Shown: positions 1-6,854, counted from the stretch's first letter. The stretch is 9,068 nt of DNA from Paracoccaceae bacterium (GCA_003447515.1 DLZA01000299.1:1-9068), one strand, 5' to 3'. Numbers and translations are program-made. The notes: generated by a model not told the origin, from the letters alone.

Positions 1-347
1 TTTGGTGTCGCAAAATAGACCGCTTTACCAATTGTTAATTTTACAGTGGTTTCTGTGATTTTTCCAAGTTCTGCAGCAAAAAACAGCAAAAATATTGGGC
101 TTTGTACACATTCTGCAGATTGCATTGAATTCGGTGGTGTATCGCATAGGCGCGTACCAATCCGTACGGGGCAACTGTTTGGCGTTCCATGGTCAAGCAA
201 TGCTGCTAAAGGTGTAATGCTATCAATCCCGTGTTCCCATAGCCAGGCTGTGGCGCGACCAACTTCATCCGCCAGGCCCCAACTGTAGTTCGCACCTTTT
301 GCAGCCTTGCGCGCCGTGGTGAAGATTTCGCTCAGGGAAGGTATCAC
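1..347 (-). CDS. DUF3726-like protein, N-terminal part (cut by window edge)
   Basis: This is a partial reading frame of 115 codons that is open to the left edge. It starts with GTG at 347-345, which overlaps the TGA of the upstream gene as GTGA. The visible protein begins V(M)-IPSLSEIFTTARKAA, and residues 12-42 carry K-G-A-N-Y-S-W-G-L-A-D-E-V-G-R-A-T-A-W-L. From memory this looks like the conserved N-terminal signature of the DUF3726 family, which is found in alphaproteobacteria and has no known function. After it come three cysteines (C59, C68, C80) and a hydrophobic patch around residues 84-92. No signal peptide is seen. The four-base overlap, the absence of stops and the conserved motif argue for a real third gene of the dipeptidase-homologue operon. 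No clear Shine-Dalgarno precedes the GTG, which fits translational coupling. A plus-strand frame at 46-288 in the same place is a shadow. The family name is recalled, not searched, and the C-terminus is not visible. Confidence 0.68.
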   Translation of the reverse strand, partial: MIPSLSEIFTTARKAAKGANYSWGLADEVGRATAWLWEHGIDSITPLAALLDHGTPNSCPVRIGTRLCDTPPNSMQSAECVQSPIFLLFFAAELGKITETTVKLTIGKAVYFATP

Positions 348-2026
348 GATGGCAACGGAGGAAAAAACCAATCGTCTGCCGTGTCCACCAAATCTTGGGG
401 GTAGGGAGCGCCTGCAAACATGTTTATTCGTACCCAACGATCAGATCTTGGATCAAAGTGTTTGGCTCCAAAGAACGAAAGTTTGAAGCGCAGCATGTCG
501 ATTGGCAACATTTCTGCACAAATAGTATTGTCACGGATTTCTGCATAGGGGTATTTAGCAGCGATTTGAACACGACGCGCGGCATGGCGATGTTCGGGAT
601 GAGTGAGCAAGACTTCAGCAATTGTACCGTTTTCATTCTCATTCTCAAGGCATGCTGCTAATCTATACACGTCGCGCAGCGGGCTGAGTGGCTGCTCGTA
701 TTGTGCGATCTCATCCTCTTGGAAGCGTTCGCCTAAACGTGGTTCTAGTTTCTCTTCTGATACATACCATACCCTCGCGTTGTGGTTCTCTTCTTCCCAG
801 TTCAGACTTTTTGCCCAACCATAAATCTGTTCAATCTGTGCAAGAACATCACCCACTTTCACTTCGCCCCTAATCCGAAAGTCTAGTGTCTCATCCGCGG
901 ACATACAATCAGAGAGCTCATCCACAAATTCAGGGTGGCTTTCAATAAGAAGAGATACGACCAGCTCACATCCCTCTTCGGACAGGTTGCCCTCGGCCCA
1001 GCAATAAATTGCATCCCACGACACTGCAGGACCGCTGGCTAGGAAGTCCAGTAACGCGTCTAAGTCCATGCGCAAAGCGGCAAGTTTTTCTAACTGAAGT
1101 GGGTGTTCCGAATGCCAAAGTTGCCAGTTGAGGTCTGCGCGAATAACGAGGTTAGTAAACCGTTGTTGGTCTGTTGCGTTGAATTTTGACAGCGTGCGCA
1201 CTCGTGACAGGGCTTCTTCTTTGCTGGCCACCCAATTGTTTAGCAGAATTGGGTGGTTCAGAATGAATGGCGCCATTCCAAGACCAGTGGAGTTGCCAAT
1301 GCCAAACTGTCTGCGCATGACGGGATCAAGTACAACGGCCTTCTCACCTCCTTTGGCACGGGCGATATGTTCCACAAGATCCATTACGAAAGTCCGGGTT
1401 AGATAAACCGACAACATTTCTGATTGAAAAGGTGCGGCGAATTCAGCGCGATCGGCAATGTCTTGGCGGTCCGCTGCACCAAATTTGCCAGATCCGTAAA
1501 CCGCCGTTGTGCGCATCAGATATCCAACATCATTGATCATTTGTGGATCTGGTTGCAGACCATTCGCCAAACGCTCTACTACATGAGCCCATAACCGAAC
1601 TGACCGATTGGCACGGCTTAAAGATAATTCACTTTTGCTAATCCGCCCTGCCTCTTGATGAGGTACATTTTGTGACAGTCTTTTCACATCCTCTGGCGTG
1701 GGAATGCCATCAAAGAGAGTAAATGTGCAATCCCATGCCTCTGCAATCACGCGATCTGAGCGTAATTCAGCAGGTAAATCATGAGAAAATGCCACTAAAG
1801 AATAGGTTCGATTTGGTGTGTGCGCAGTATAAACTGCGTGGCCAACACCGTTACCATCAATCACAAATTCAGTGGCCTCAATACGCCAGTTTTCACGCTG
1901 CATCCGCCGCATTAGAATCCGCATAAAGGACAGACGATGTGCGTGGGCTGATCCCATTCGTGAAAGTTTCATCACTTGTGATGGCGAGCGCAGTGGAACT
2001 TTTTTTGCGTGCAGTTCTTGCATCAT
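344..2026 (-). CDS. Conserved protein of unknown function, 560 aa
   Basis: I do not recognise a characterised family. The protein is soluble-looking, with no signal peptide, no membrane segment and no repeats. Visible motifs are a basic N-terminus (residues 8-45, rich in Arg/Lys/Met), AVYGSGKFGAADR (175-187), a long helical-looking stretch EMLSVYLTRTFVMDLVEHIA (203-222), a Gly-rich FGIGNSTGLGMAPFILNHP (241-259), and a C-terminal segment with FDPRSDRWVRINMFAGAP (524-541). The Gly/Ser-rich motif next to MAPF-x-x-NHP could bind a ligand, but I see no known nucleotide-binding or catalytic signature. I recall similar uncharacterised proteins in Rhodobacteraceae. It is the middle gene of the operon. 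Its ATG at 2026 overlaps the TGA of the M19 gene (ATGA), and its own TGA overlaps the GTG of the next gene. Two adjacent ATG codons are possible starts. GGAG at 2034-2031 lies 4 nt from the first and 7 nt from the second (2023-2021), so a 559-residue product is equally possible. It is surely a real gene; its function is open. Confidence 0.9.
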   Translation of the reverse strand: MMQELHAKKVPLRSPSQVMKLSRMGSAHAHRLSFMRILMRRMQRENWRIEATEFVIDGNGVGHAVYTAHTPNRTYSLVAFSHDLPAELRSDRVIAEAWDCTFTLFDGIPTPEDVKRLSQNVPHQEAGRISKSELSLSRANRSVRLWAHVVERLANGLQPDPQMINDVGYLMRTTAVYGSGKFGAADRQDIADRAEFAAPFQSEMLSVYLTRTFVMDLVEHIARAKGGEKAVVLDPVMRRQFGIGNSTGLGMAPFILNHPILLNNWVASKEEALSRVRTLSKFNATDQQRFTNLVIRADLNWQLWHSEHPLQLEKLAALRMDLDALLDFLASGPAVSWDAIYCWAEGNLSEEGCELVVSLLIESHPEFVDELSDCMSADETLDFRIRGEVKVGDVLAQIEQIYGWAKSLNWEEENHNARVWYVSEEKLEPRLGERFQEDEIAQYEQPLSPLRDVYRLAACLENENENGTIAEVLLTHPEHRHAARRVQIAAKYPYAEIRDNTICAEMLPIDMLRFKLSFFGAKHFDPRSDRWVRINMFAGAPYPQDLVDTADDWFFPPLPS

Positions 2027-2034
2027 TTCTCTCC
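2021..2034 (-). promoter_or_regulatory. RBS with tandem ATG-ATG start inside the coupled junction
   Basis: On the minus strand this reads GGAGAGAAATGATG. The GGAG (2034-2031) serves one of two consecutive ATG codons, and the first overlaps the TGA stop of the M19 gene. The second ATG has the more usual 7-nt spacing. The layout implies that ribosomes ending the M19 protein can reinitiate on the 560-residue protein. Confidence 0.6.
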
Positions 2035-3000
2035 AAAATTCTCAGTAAAGAAGCGATGCCAGTTATCACCCATAACGCCATTAATTTCGTTGGTGCTCAT
2101 TCCTGTGCTCCTCAAACCTTCACGGATCTGACCAAAGTCGCGGTTGTCTTTAAACCAGCTGGGCATTGACGGAAAACCTGCGTTATCTTTAGTCCCCTCA
2201 CCATAGTCAATTTCTTTTGACCACCGTCCGCTGCGCATCCATTCTACAACGCTATCAGGATGATCTTGGCACAAGTCTGACCCAAGGCCGATCCGGTCCA
2301 TGCCGTATTTTTCGCCTGTCCGTGCAATCATTTCGCAGAACTCATTTAACGTGCAATTACTTTTGTGCTTTAGGTGATGCGGGTACATGGAAAAGCCGAG
2401 CAATCCACCATTCTCTGTTATAGCACGTATCACTTTCTCGCGTTTGTTACGCAGGGCAGGTTGCCACTCGTGTGGGTTCGCATGCGATACGACGATTGGG
2501 CGTTCAGAAATATCTGCAGCTTCTATGGTTGAACGATCCGAGGAATGGCTCATGTCCACGACCAGTCCAACACGATTCATTTCCTTAATCACTTGTTTGC
2601 CCATGCGAGTGATGCCTGGATCTTCGGCTTCGTAACAGCCGGTCGCGAGAAGCGATTGGTTGTTATAGGTAAGCTGCATAAATCTTGCGCCAAGTGTATG
2701 CAGAATTTGTATCAGATCAATATCGTCCTCGATTGGGGCAGGGTTCTGGAAACCAAAGAAGATCGCGGTGCGGTTCGTTTCATTGGCTAGTTCCACATCT
2801 GATCCGCAGAGACCATGGAAAATTAAGTCAGGAAATTGTTGGAACCAGCGATTCCATCGCTCCATATTTAGCACTGTTTCGCGAAAATTTTCGTGATAAG
2901 AAATCGTTACATGTACCGCATCGACTCCACCTTCACGCATTTGACGAAAGATTTTTTCTGACCAATTGGCATATTGCAGGCCGTCGATAAGGAAGGGCAT
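2023..3000 (-). CDS. Membrane-dipeptidase-like protein (peptidase M19 family, divergent metal site)
   Basis: A 325-residue TIM-barrel amidohydrolase of the M19/renal-dipeptidase family, close to the usual length and without a signal peptide, so probably cytoplasmic. Recognisable family segments are VVDMSHSSDRSTIEA (147-161), RPIVVSHANP (167-176), ALRNKRE (182-188), GGLLGFSMYP (198-207) and IGLGSDL (237-243), with MGDNWHRFF (310-318) near the C-terminus. The ligands corresponding to His198, His219 and Asp288 of human renal dipeptidase are present (H152, H173, D242), as is Arg184. The N-terminal H-x-D pair is replaced (DGLQY, L8 and Y10), and the bridging Glu is Gln85 in FFGFQNP. Classical binuclear zinc dipeptidase activity is therefore doubtful. 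I recall a related GFQN-type subfamily in the Pseudomonas glycine-betaine/dimethylglycine catabolic region, a hint only. It is the first gene of the operon. GGAG at 3010-3007, 6 nt from the ATG, fixes the start. Confidence 0.9.
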   Translation of the reverse strand: MPFLIDGLQYANWSEKIFRQMREGGVDAVHVTISYHENFRETVLNMERWNRWFQQFPDLIFHGLCGSDVELANETNRTAIFFGFQNPAPIEDDIDLIQILHTLGARFMQLTYNNQSLLATGCYEAEDPGITRMGKQVIKEMNRVGLVVDMSHSSDRSTIEAADISERPIVVSHANPHEWQPALRNKREKVIRAITENGGLLGFSMYPHHLKHKSNCTLNEFCEMIARTGEKYGMDRIGLGSDLCQDHPDSVVEWMRSGRWSKEIDYGEGTKDNAGFPSMPSWFKDNRDFGQIREGLRSTGMSTNEINGVMGDNWHRFFTENFGEK

Positions 3001-3155
3001 TGATTACTCCATAGCTATCGATCCATTCTTGCCGATTACCGAGTGAACTGTAAATAATCTTAAAGGCCAAGTGTTCGCCCGTTATATGCTGCAGGACGAT
3101 GTATCGTACCGAAAATTTTTATAGCAACCGACAGAACTAAAAAAATTTTGGGCTA

Positions 3156-3187
3156 GATATTTACATGTAAGTTGATGTTTACAAGTG
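3156..3187. repeat. Tandem 14-bp imperfect repeat, candidate operator of the M19 operon
   Basis: On the plus strand GATATTTACATGTA (3156-3169) and GATGTTTACAAGTG (3174-3187) match at 11 of 14 positions with an 18-bp period. The first copy overlaps the perfect palindrome TTACATGTAA (3161-3170). The pair lies about 155-190 bp upstream of the M19 start. Repeated palindromic half-sites of this kind are typical regulator-binding sites, but I cannot name the regulator. Confidence 0.35.
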
Positions 3188-3726
3188 ATTTTAAATTTTT
3201 TTAATAGGCTGCAATATTCAACGCTTAGCTGCGGGTCCAACGCACAAATACTCGCAGCCGACAGTTCGTTAAAAATATTCACCATTGGTTGAATGAAGGT
3301 ACTGTTAGGCTGAAATATTATCGCATATTCATTTTACTTCATGATGTAGCGGCTGGCTCTTGGGCAGTTTCCCTAATCCTTTCCATGGCGTTTGAGAGAG
3401 GTTCAAGCTTCTGTTGTTCTCAAAGTGGAAAGTGCCTGTTATTCATGACTTAATTGAGATTTCTGACAACGTGTTCATCGACAACCTACCAATCTTCAAT
3501 TTTTTTCAATGCTGAGCCTTTTAGTGTAGTCAGTTGGTGTGATAGTGATATTGCTATGTCGTAATTAATGCGAATGATGGATGCACGGATAGCAAGTGCG
3601 ACTGAAAATTTTTTCTTCGCTGGCACCTATTAAAGCATCTGGGAAAAATTCGGTTTAATGTTTGCTGGCAAATTTCTGTTTTGCACTATGAATTAAGGAT
3701 GTAAGGTGATTTGGCGAAATTTTACG

Positions 3727-3756
3727 TTGATTTTTTTCGGTATACATTTGTATACA
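3727..3756 (+). promoter_or_regulatory. Candidate sigma-70-type promoter of icd
   Basis: TTGATT (3727-3732) and TATACA (3751-3756) are separated by 18 bases, and each matches four of six positions of the -35 and -10 consensus. Transcription would start near 3763, giving a leader of about 85 nt to the icd ATG. No better pair was found nearer the gene. Inferred by eye only. Confidence 0.4.
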
Positions 3757-3758
3757 AA
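3740..3758. promoter_or_regulatory. GTATAC tandem / TTTGTATACAAA palindrome, candidate GntR-type operator
   Basis: GTATAC occurs at 3740-3745 and again at 3750-3755, exactly 10 bp apart, and the second copy sits in the 12-bp perfect palindrome TTTGTATACAAA (3747-3758). It overlaps the candidate -10 box of icd, a position that would suit a repressor. Palindromes of the form TTGTATACAA are common for GntR-family (FCD type) regulators, but the family assignment is inference. Confidence 0.42.
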
Positions 3759-3835
3759 ATGCTTTTCAAGTTTTGATACATACGCTAAAGAGTGGGAAAT
3801 TTCGAATCTTATGCAGTTTTTCCAGCTTTACACAC

Positions 3836-3840
3836 AGAGG
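3836..3840 (+). promoter_or_regulatory. Shine-Dalgarno deciding the icd start
   Basis: AGAGG lies 7 nt before the ATG at 3848-3850. This selects that ATG over the in-frame ATG at 3773, which has no comparable site and would add 25 residues (IHTLKSGKFRIL...) that do not belong to the family. Confidence 0.75.
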
Positions 3841-3847
3841 ACACCCG

Positions 3848-6052
3848 ATGGTAAACTCAAATATTCCAGACATTATTTACACCAAGGTGGATGAGGCACC
3901 AGAATTGGCAAGCGCGTCGCTTTTGCCAATTATCCAACGTTTTGCAAAGGTGGCTGGTGTTTCCATTGGAACCAAAGATATCTCGCTTGCTGGGAGAATT
4001 TTAGCGACTTTCCCAGATTTCTTGAAAGAAAATCAGCGCATAACAAATGATTTAGCCGAACTTGGCGAATTAGTGAAAATGCCAGAGGCAAATGTGATCA
4101 AGCTACCAAACATTTCGGCCTCTGTTCCCCAGCTTGTGGATGCGGTTAAAGAACTTCAAATGCAAGGTTTTACGATCCCTGATTACCCGGAAACACCACT
4201 CACGGATTTTGAAAAGGAAATCCGCGCGCGTTACGACACGCTTAAAGGTTCAGCTGTAAACCCTGTGCTGCGAGAAGGAAATTCTGATCGTCGCGCAGCC
4301 AACGCAGTGAAAAAATTTGCTCAACAAAATCCGCATCGGATGGGTGATTGGTCTTCGGATAGCAAAACGCGTGTAGCCTCCATGTCGGACAATGATTTCT
4401 TCTCAAACGAGAAATCTGCGACGTTGGCTACTGAGGCAACAGCTAAAATTGTTCTTGAAACTTCTTTTGGTGAGACAGTCCTAAAGGAGGCTGTGTCTTA
4501 TCCTGCTGGTACGGTTGTTGATGCGACATTCATGTCAGCGGCTGCGCTCGACGAATTCCTCGTGTCGGAAATTGAAAAGACCAAAACCGAGGGCTTGCTG
4601 TTTTCATTGCATTTGAAAGCAACAATGATGAAAGTCTCCGATCCAATTATCTTTGGCCATGCTGTGCGTGCATGGTTATCTCCCGTGTTTGAAGCCTACG
4701 GGGGTGTGATGGCTGAGCTGGGTGTGAACCCGAGCCAAGGTCTTGGTGCTTTGCTCGAAAAAGTTGAAGGCAACTCTGAGATAATGTCTGCGATCGATGC
4801 CGTTACAGTCGAGCGTCCATCGATGTATATGGTAAACTCTGACACCGGCATCACAAACTTGCACGTGCCATCCGACGTGATAATCGACGCGTCCATGCCC
4901 GCTCTTATTCGTAACGGTGGCAAGGGCTGGGGCCCGTCTGGTGAAGAAGCCGACACGGTCTGCATAATCCCGGATAACTCGTACGCCCCTGTTTATGACG
5001 AGGCGGTTAAATTTTTCAAAGCAAATGGGAAATTAAATCCAGCCACGGCTGGTACAGTTCAAAACCTAGGTCTTATGGCGCAAAAGGCCCAAGAATATGG
5101 TTCTCATCCGACCACTTTCGAAATTACTGAGGCAGGCACTGTTAAGATGGTTTTGACCGATGGCACGGTTCTACATGAACATGCGGTTGAAGAAGGCGAC
5201 ATTTGGCGCTCTGCCTCGGCACGTAAGGCACCGATCGAAGACTGGGTTAATTTGGCCATTGAGCGTCAAAAAACAACAGGCTTCCGTTCAATCTTCTGGC
5301 TTGATTCAAGCCGTGCTCATGACGCAGAGCTTATCGCGTATGTAAAGTCGATTTTGCAAGCTCAGGGGGTCATGGAAAAATTCGAAATTATGGCTCCGCG
5401 AGAGGCGACGAGAGCGTCACTTGAAACAATAACTGAAGGTGATAACATAATTGCGATTACTGGCAACGTACTGCGCGATTATCTGACAGATCTATTCCCA
5501 ATCCTAGAGCTGGCCACGTCTGCAAAAATGCTCTCGATCGTGAAGCTAATGCAAGGTGGCGGCCTGTTTGAAACGGGTGCAGGCGGCTCTGCACCGAAAC
5601 ACGTGCAGCAGCTGCAGGCCGAAAACCATCTGCGTTGGGATAGCCTTGGCGAATTCTGTGCACTAGGTGAAAGTTTAAAGTTTCTTGGGGAAAGTACAGG
5701 CAACGCACGTGCAACTATTCTAGGCGATGCGGTGGAGGAAGCGACACAAGGTATCCTAGATAACGACCGCTCACCTAGCCGCAAAGTAGGTGAGCATGAT
5801 AACCGTGATAGTCATTATTGGTTTGCACGCTACTGGGCGGAAGCTTTGGCAGCACAAACCAATGACAAAGAAATGGCTGAAGAAATGGCGCTGATTGCAA
5901 AAAAATTGGAAAAAAACGAAGTGTTGATCATCGCTGAATTGGCTGCTGTGCAAGGCGCTGCAGCTGATACAGGTGGTTATTACAACGCAAACGCTACTAA
6001 ACGTGACGCAGTGATGCGTCCAAGTGCAATTTTGAATGAGATCATCGGCTAA
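3848..6052 (+). CDS. icd: Isocitrate dehydrogenase, NADP-dependent, monomeric type
   Basis: Oxidatively decarboxylates isocitrate to 2-oxoglutarate with NADP in the TCA cycle; cytoplasmic and active as a monomer. At 734 residues it matches the 730-745 of the monomeric family, which is unrelated in length to the usual 400-residue dimeric enzyme. Family segments include DIIYTKVDEAP (8-18), KGSAVNPVLREGNSDRRA (133-150), HLKATMMKVSDPIIFGHAV (255-273), NSDTGITNLHVPSDVIIDA (330-348) and RWDSLGEF (596-603). Compared with Azotobacter vinelandii IDH from memory, the substrate residues correspond to S135, N138, R142 and R148, the catalytic pair to K257 and Y417, and the metal ligands to D347, D544 and D548. 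K584, H585, R596 and R645 fit the NADP 2'-phosphate site. Nothing essential is missing. The ATG at 3848 is chosen for its AGAGG and the normal family N-terminus. It has its own promoter region and is followed by about 170 non-coding bases. Confidence 0.97.
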   Translation: MVNSNIPDIIYTKVDEAPELASASLLPIIQRFAKVAGVSIGTKDISLAGRILATFPDFLKENQRITNDLAELGELVKMPEANVIKLPNISASVPQLVDAVKELQMQGFTIPDYPETPLTDFEKEIRARYDTLKGSAVNPVLREGNSDRRAANAVKKFAQQNPHRMGDWSSDSKTRVASMSDNDFFSNEKSATLATEATAKIVLETSFGETVLKEAVSYPAGTVVDATFMSAAALDEFLVSEIEKTKTEGLLFSLHLKATMMKVSDPIIFGHAVRAWLSPVFEAYGGVMAELGVNPSQGLGALLEKVEGNSEIMSAIDAVTVERPSMYMVNSDTGITNLHVPSDVIIDASMPALIRNGGKGWGPSGEEADTVCIIPDNSYAPVYDEAVKFFKANGKLNPATAGTVQNLGLMAQKAQEYGSHPTTFEITEAGTVKMVLTDGTVLHEHAVEEGDIWRSASARKAPIEDWVNLAIERQKTTGFRSIFWLDSSRAHDAELIAYVKSILQAQGVMEKFEIMAPREATRASLETITEGDNIIAITGNVLRDYLTDLFPILELATSAKMLSIVKLMQGGGLFETGAGGSAPKHVQQLQAENHLRWDSLGEFCALGESLKFLGESTGNARATILGDAVEEATQGILDNDRSPSRKVGEHDNRDSHYWFARYWAEALAAQTNDKEMAEEMALIAKKLEKNEVLIIAELAAVQGAAADTGGYYNANATKRDAVMRPSAILNEIIG

Positions 6053-6167
6053 ATTTCAAGCTAATTAAATGTTTTTGAGCGGTGCATGAGACGCTTAGTT
6101 TCAAGCTAAACAGTTTAACAGAAAAACGTGTTTTTATTTCGATTCTACTGATCGTTTTGGTTTTTAT

Positions 6168-6195
6168 TTGTAAAACTGGGTTTGGAATGAATAAA
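6168..6195 (+). promoter_or_regulatory. Possible upp promoter
   Basis: TTGTAA (6168-6173) and AATAAA (6190-6195) with a 16-bp spacer each match four of six consensus bases. Transcription would begin near 6202, upstream of the TTG at 6225. Weak, by eye only. Confidence 0.28.
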
Positions 6196-6212
6196 AGGTT
6201 AAGAGATTCTTG

Positions 6213-6217
6213 AAAGG
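6213..6217 (+). promoter_or_regulatory. upp: Shine-Dalgarno favouring the TTG start of upp
   Basis: AAAGG stands 7 nt before the TTG at 6225-6227. The alternative TTG at 6210 has only AGAG at 4 nt, and would place this AAAGG inside the coding sequence. Confidence 0.55.
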
Positions 6218-6224
6218 CTATCCA

Positions 6225-6854
6225 TTGTCCCATCTTACTGTCGTGCACCATCCGCTTGTACAACATAAACTCACTTTGATGCGTCGCACATCAACACCGT
6301 CCAACCAGTTCCGCCAATTATTGCGCGAAATCAGCCACTTGCTGGCTTACGAGGTCACGCGCGATCTGCCCATGAGGATTGAAGGGATAGAGACGCCACT
6401 CATCAAAATGGATGCTCCCATGCTCGATGGTAAAAAGCTGGCGCTTGTATCGATTCTCAGGGCTGGTAATGGCTTGCTAGATGGTGTTTTAGAATTGATT
6501 CCCTCCGCCCGCGTCGGCTTTGTCGGTCTCTACCGGGATGAAAAAACACTCAAACCTGTGCAATATTATTTTAAAGCGCCTGAAGGCATGAACGAACGCG
6601 TCGTCATAGCAGTTGATCCGATGCTTGCTACAGGCAATTCCTCGGTCGCGGCCATTGACTTGCTGAAAGAGGCAGGTGCGATGAATATCAAATTCCTTTG
6701 TCTGCTGGCTGCACCAGAAGGTGTAGCGCGCATGAAGGAGGCGCACCCAGATGTACAAATCGTGACCGCCTCTCTGGATGAAAAGTTGAATGAATTAGGC
6801 TATATCGTGCCGGGTCTCGGTGATGCAGGCGATCGTATGTACGGCACCAAATAA
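6225..6854 (+). CDS. upp: Uracil phosphoribosyltransferase
   Basis: Salvages uracil to UMP using PRPP; cytoplasmic pyrimidine salvage. The chosen product is 209 residues, the normal length. It begins [20 protein letters not shown], which matches the family N-terminus. Motifs are [12 protein letters not shown] (76-87, with R79), GLYRDE (101-106), the PRPP-binding loop [14 protein letters not shown] (127-140), LCLLAAPEG (158-166) and the uracil-binding C-terminus [18 protein letters not shown] (192-209). All key residues are present. No ATG is available near the N-terminus. TTG at 6225 has AAAGG at 7 nt and gives the expected first residues, whereas TTG at 6210 would give a 214-residue form starting MKGYPLS. 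A TTG start may lower translation. The nitrilase gene follows 59 bases later with no obvious terminator between, so the two may share a transcript. Confidence 0.96.
   Translation: MSHLTVVHHPLVQHKLTLMRRTSTPSNQFRQLLREISHLLAYEVTRDLPMRIEGIETPLIKMDAPMLDGKKLALVSILRAGNGLLDGVLELIPSARVGFVGLYRDEKTLKPVQYYFKAPEGMNERVVIAVDPMLATGNSSVAAIDLLKEAGAMNIKFLCLLAAPEGVARMKEAHPDVQIVTASLDEKLNELGYIVPGLGDAGDRMYGTK

Larger units (their letters stand above)
3001..3847. other. Long A+T-rich non-coding interval between divergent units
   Basis: About 850 bases separate the start of the M19 operon (minus) from the icd start (plus). I read all six frames. The only open frames are short, such as 3082-3285 on the minus strand, without a convincing ribosome binding site or recognisable protein. 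Stops are frequent from 3300 to 3700. I find no tRNA, no known riboswitch and no insertion-sequence ends. The interval carries homopolymeric A and T runs, the tandem 14-bp repeat at 3156-3187, a TTTGC-TG-GCAAA dyad at 3661-3672, and the icd promoter/operator region at 3727-3758. It presumably holds both divergent promoters. An unannotated small RNA or a decayed gene in 3200-3650 cannot be excluded. Confidence 0.6.
6053..6224 (+). other. icd-upp intergenic with direct repeat and weak hairpin
   Basis: This gap contains an exact 11-bp direct repeat, TTTCAAGCTAA, at 6054-6064 (right after the icd stop) and 6099-6109. Between the copies is a six-pair stem, TGAGCG (6076-6081) with CGCTTA (6092-6097), including one G-U pair and a 10-nt loop. 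It lacks a proper T tract, so it is at best a weak icd terminator. The rest is A+T-rich, with runs of T at 6131-6165. Confidence 0.4.

Noticed and set aside
3124..3264. Near-repeat GCAACCGACAG / GCAGCCGACAG 130 bases apart
   Set aside because: Similarity stops at 11 bases with one mismatch and the flanks do not align; could be chance.
3082..3285. Open frame of 67 codons on the minus strand
   Set aside because: No convincing ribosome binding site, Cys/Phe/Lys/Ser-rich product without any recognisable motif, in an A+T-rich control region; most likely chance.
3551..3595. Inverted repeat TTGCTAT ... ATAGCAA with a 31-base loop
   Set aside because: Short arms, long A+T-rich loop and no adjoining terminator; not enough to call a small RNA.
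3773..3847. N-terminal extension of icd from the ATG at 3773
   Set aside because: No ribosome binding site, and the 25 extra residues do not match monomeric IDHs; AGAGG points to the ATG at 3848.
3706..3894. Open frame of 62 codons on the plus strand overlapping the icd start
   Set aside because: It runs out of frame into icd, crosses the candidate promoter and operator, and its product resembles nothing; the icd frame is certain there.
6126..6139. AAAAACGTGTTTTT as an icd terminator
   Set aside because: Loop would be only two bases and the stem is nearly all A-T; not a credible intrinsic terminator.
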